From: Planctomycetota bacterium
Lineage (GTDB): Bacteria; Planctomycetota; Planctomycetia; Pirellulales; Pirellulaceae
Reading direction: 5' to 3'
Assembly: GCA_016872725.1 (NCBI GenBank)
Contig: VGZC01000006.1
Coordinates: forward strand, 1-64,000
Length of the DNA: 64,000 nt
Within the stretch, counting starts at the first letter, position 1; the number at the start of each line of letters is the position of its first letter. This document shows, one piece after another, positions 63,693 through 64,000 of this stretch. The position numbers were made by a program, and so were the translations under genes. The notes under the pieces are model-generated. The model had not been told where the DNA came from. It worked only from the letters and a program-made list of their open reading frames with translations, and ran no database searches.

Positions 63693-64000
63693 ATGGCCTA
63701 CTCTCCAACACACGATCGCCGCGGCACGTGGGTGGTTCGAAGGCGACCGGTGATCGCGATCGTCGTCGCGATCGTGTTGTTTTCGACCGTCGCCATCGCG
63801 ATCATCGCGCGCGAACTGCTCACCGCGCGCCATGTGCGTTCGGAATTCGAATCGCTCCGCGCGGCGGGATACCCGGTTGACAACGCCTCGATGGCGGCGT
63901 GGTTTCGAAACCAGACGTCGTCGGAAGGCACCGCCCTATGGCATGAAGCCCTGTCGCTCGCGACGGGGTGCGGTGATGCGTATCCGTTGTTCGGCGAACT
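63693..64000 (+). CDS. Membrane-anchored protein, truncated by the window end
   Basis: At least 102 residues from the ATG at 63693 (GGAG 10 bases upstream), 13 bases after the permease stop. A basic start (RRGTWVVRRRP) leads to one membrane helix (VIAIVVAIVLFSTVAIAIIA), then an outer part beginning RELLTARHVRSEFESLRAAG and PVDNASMAAWF. The gene runs off the window. It is evidently part of the ABC operon and probably interacts with the permease. No family recognised. Confidence 0.7.
   Translation, partial: MAYSPTHDRRGTWVVRRRPVIAIVVAIVLFSTVAIAIIARELLTARHVRSEFESLRAAGYPVDNASMAAWFRNQTSSEGTALWHEALSLATGCGDAYPLFGE

Overview
The window is a high-GC bacterial chromosome segment from a planctomycete (Planctomycetota). 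The evidence is family content: two giant proteins joining a PVC-type dehydrogenase propeller, HEAT repeats and a cytochrome c domain; Tat-exported Gfo/Idh/MocA oxidoreductases; a hydrazine-synthase-alpha-like/SUMF1 fusion; and a secreted protein with the planctomycete LEPR-XLL-type N-terminal motif followed by SdrD-like and FG-GAP repeats. No rRNA, tRNA, CRISPR array or intact mobile element was recognised.

Layout. 1-455 is a non-coding cluster of inverted and direct repeats. 456-6781 (minus) holds a secreted propeller protein, a Tat-exported Gfo/Idh/MocA oxidoreductase and a giant PVC cytochrome. 7098-12348 (plus) holds a second Tat oxidoreductase and the Hzs-like/SUMF1 fusion. 12633-18526 (plus) is the most interesting region, a compact seven-gene corrinoid methyl-transfer operon: URO-D-family methyltransferase, a 61-aa orphan, a stand-alone MetH-activation-like protein, an MtrH-family methyltransferase, a corrinoid protein, a cytosolic Gfo/Idh/MocA oxidoreductase and an SDR. 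18697-23684 (minus) carries a ThuA/PVC cytochrome giant and the fluoride channel CrcB. 24213-26445 (plus) has a CCA-adding enzyme and two small proteins. 26465-31853 (minus) has a WD40 protein and the LEPR-XLL adhesin-like protein.

32278-46899 is mainly housekeeping and signalling: an M50 protease, an HD-GYP protein, map (minus), leuS behind a clear sigma70-like promoter, glgC, an acyl-carrier-like protein, a Pro/Ser-rich surface protein, a TGS-domain GTPase and polX. 46937-52125 (minus) is a two-gene unit of a condensation-like acyltransferase translationally coupled to a giant PQQ-propeller protein. A chimeric remnant follows (52605-53183) that fuses an SDR N-terminus to the C-terminal domain of an acyl-CoA ligase. 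Then come an MFS transporter, a secreted PHP-like protein, and the minus-strand rsmH / membrane protein / FkbM set. The window ends in a YtrA-type GntR regulator with its operator, an ABC ATPase/permease pair and a truncated membrane protein.

How the genes work together. The left third reads as oxidation and breakdown of sugars or polyols and their methyl ethers. Exported oxidoreductases and PVC cytochromes would act in the periplasm. The corrinoid operon would strip methyl groups in the cytoplasm, pass them to a pterin through the MtrH protein, and oxidise the freed polyol with its own Gfo/Idh/MocA and SDR enzymes. That substrate assignment is inference; the families are read directly from the sequence.
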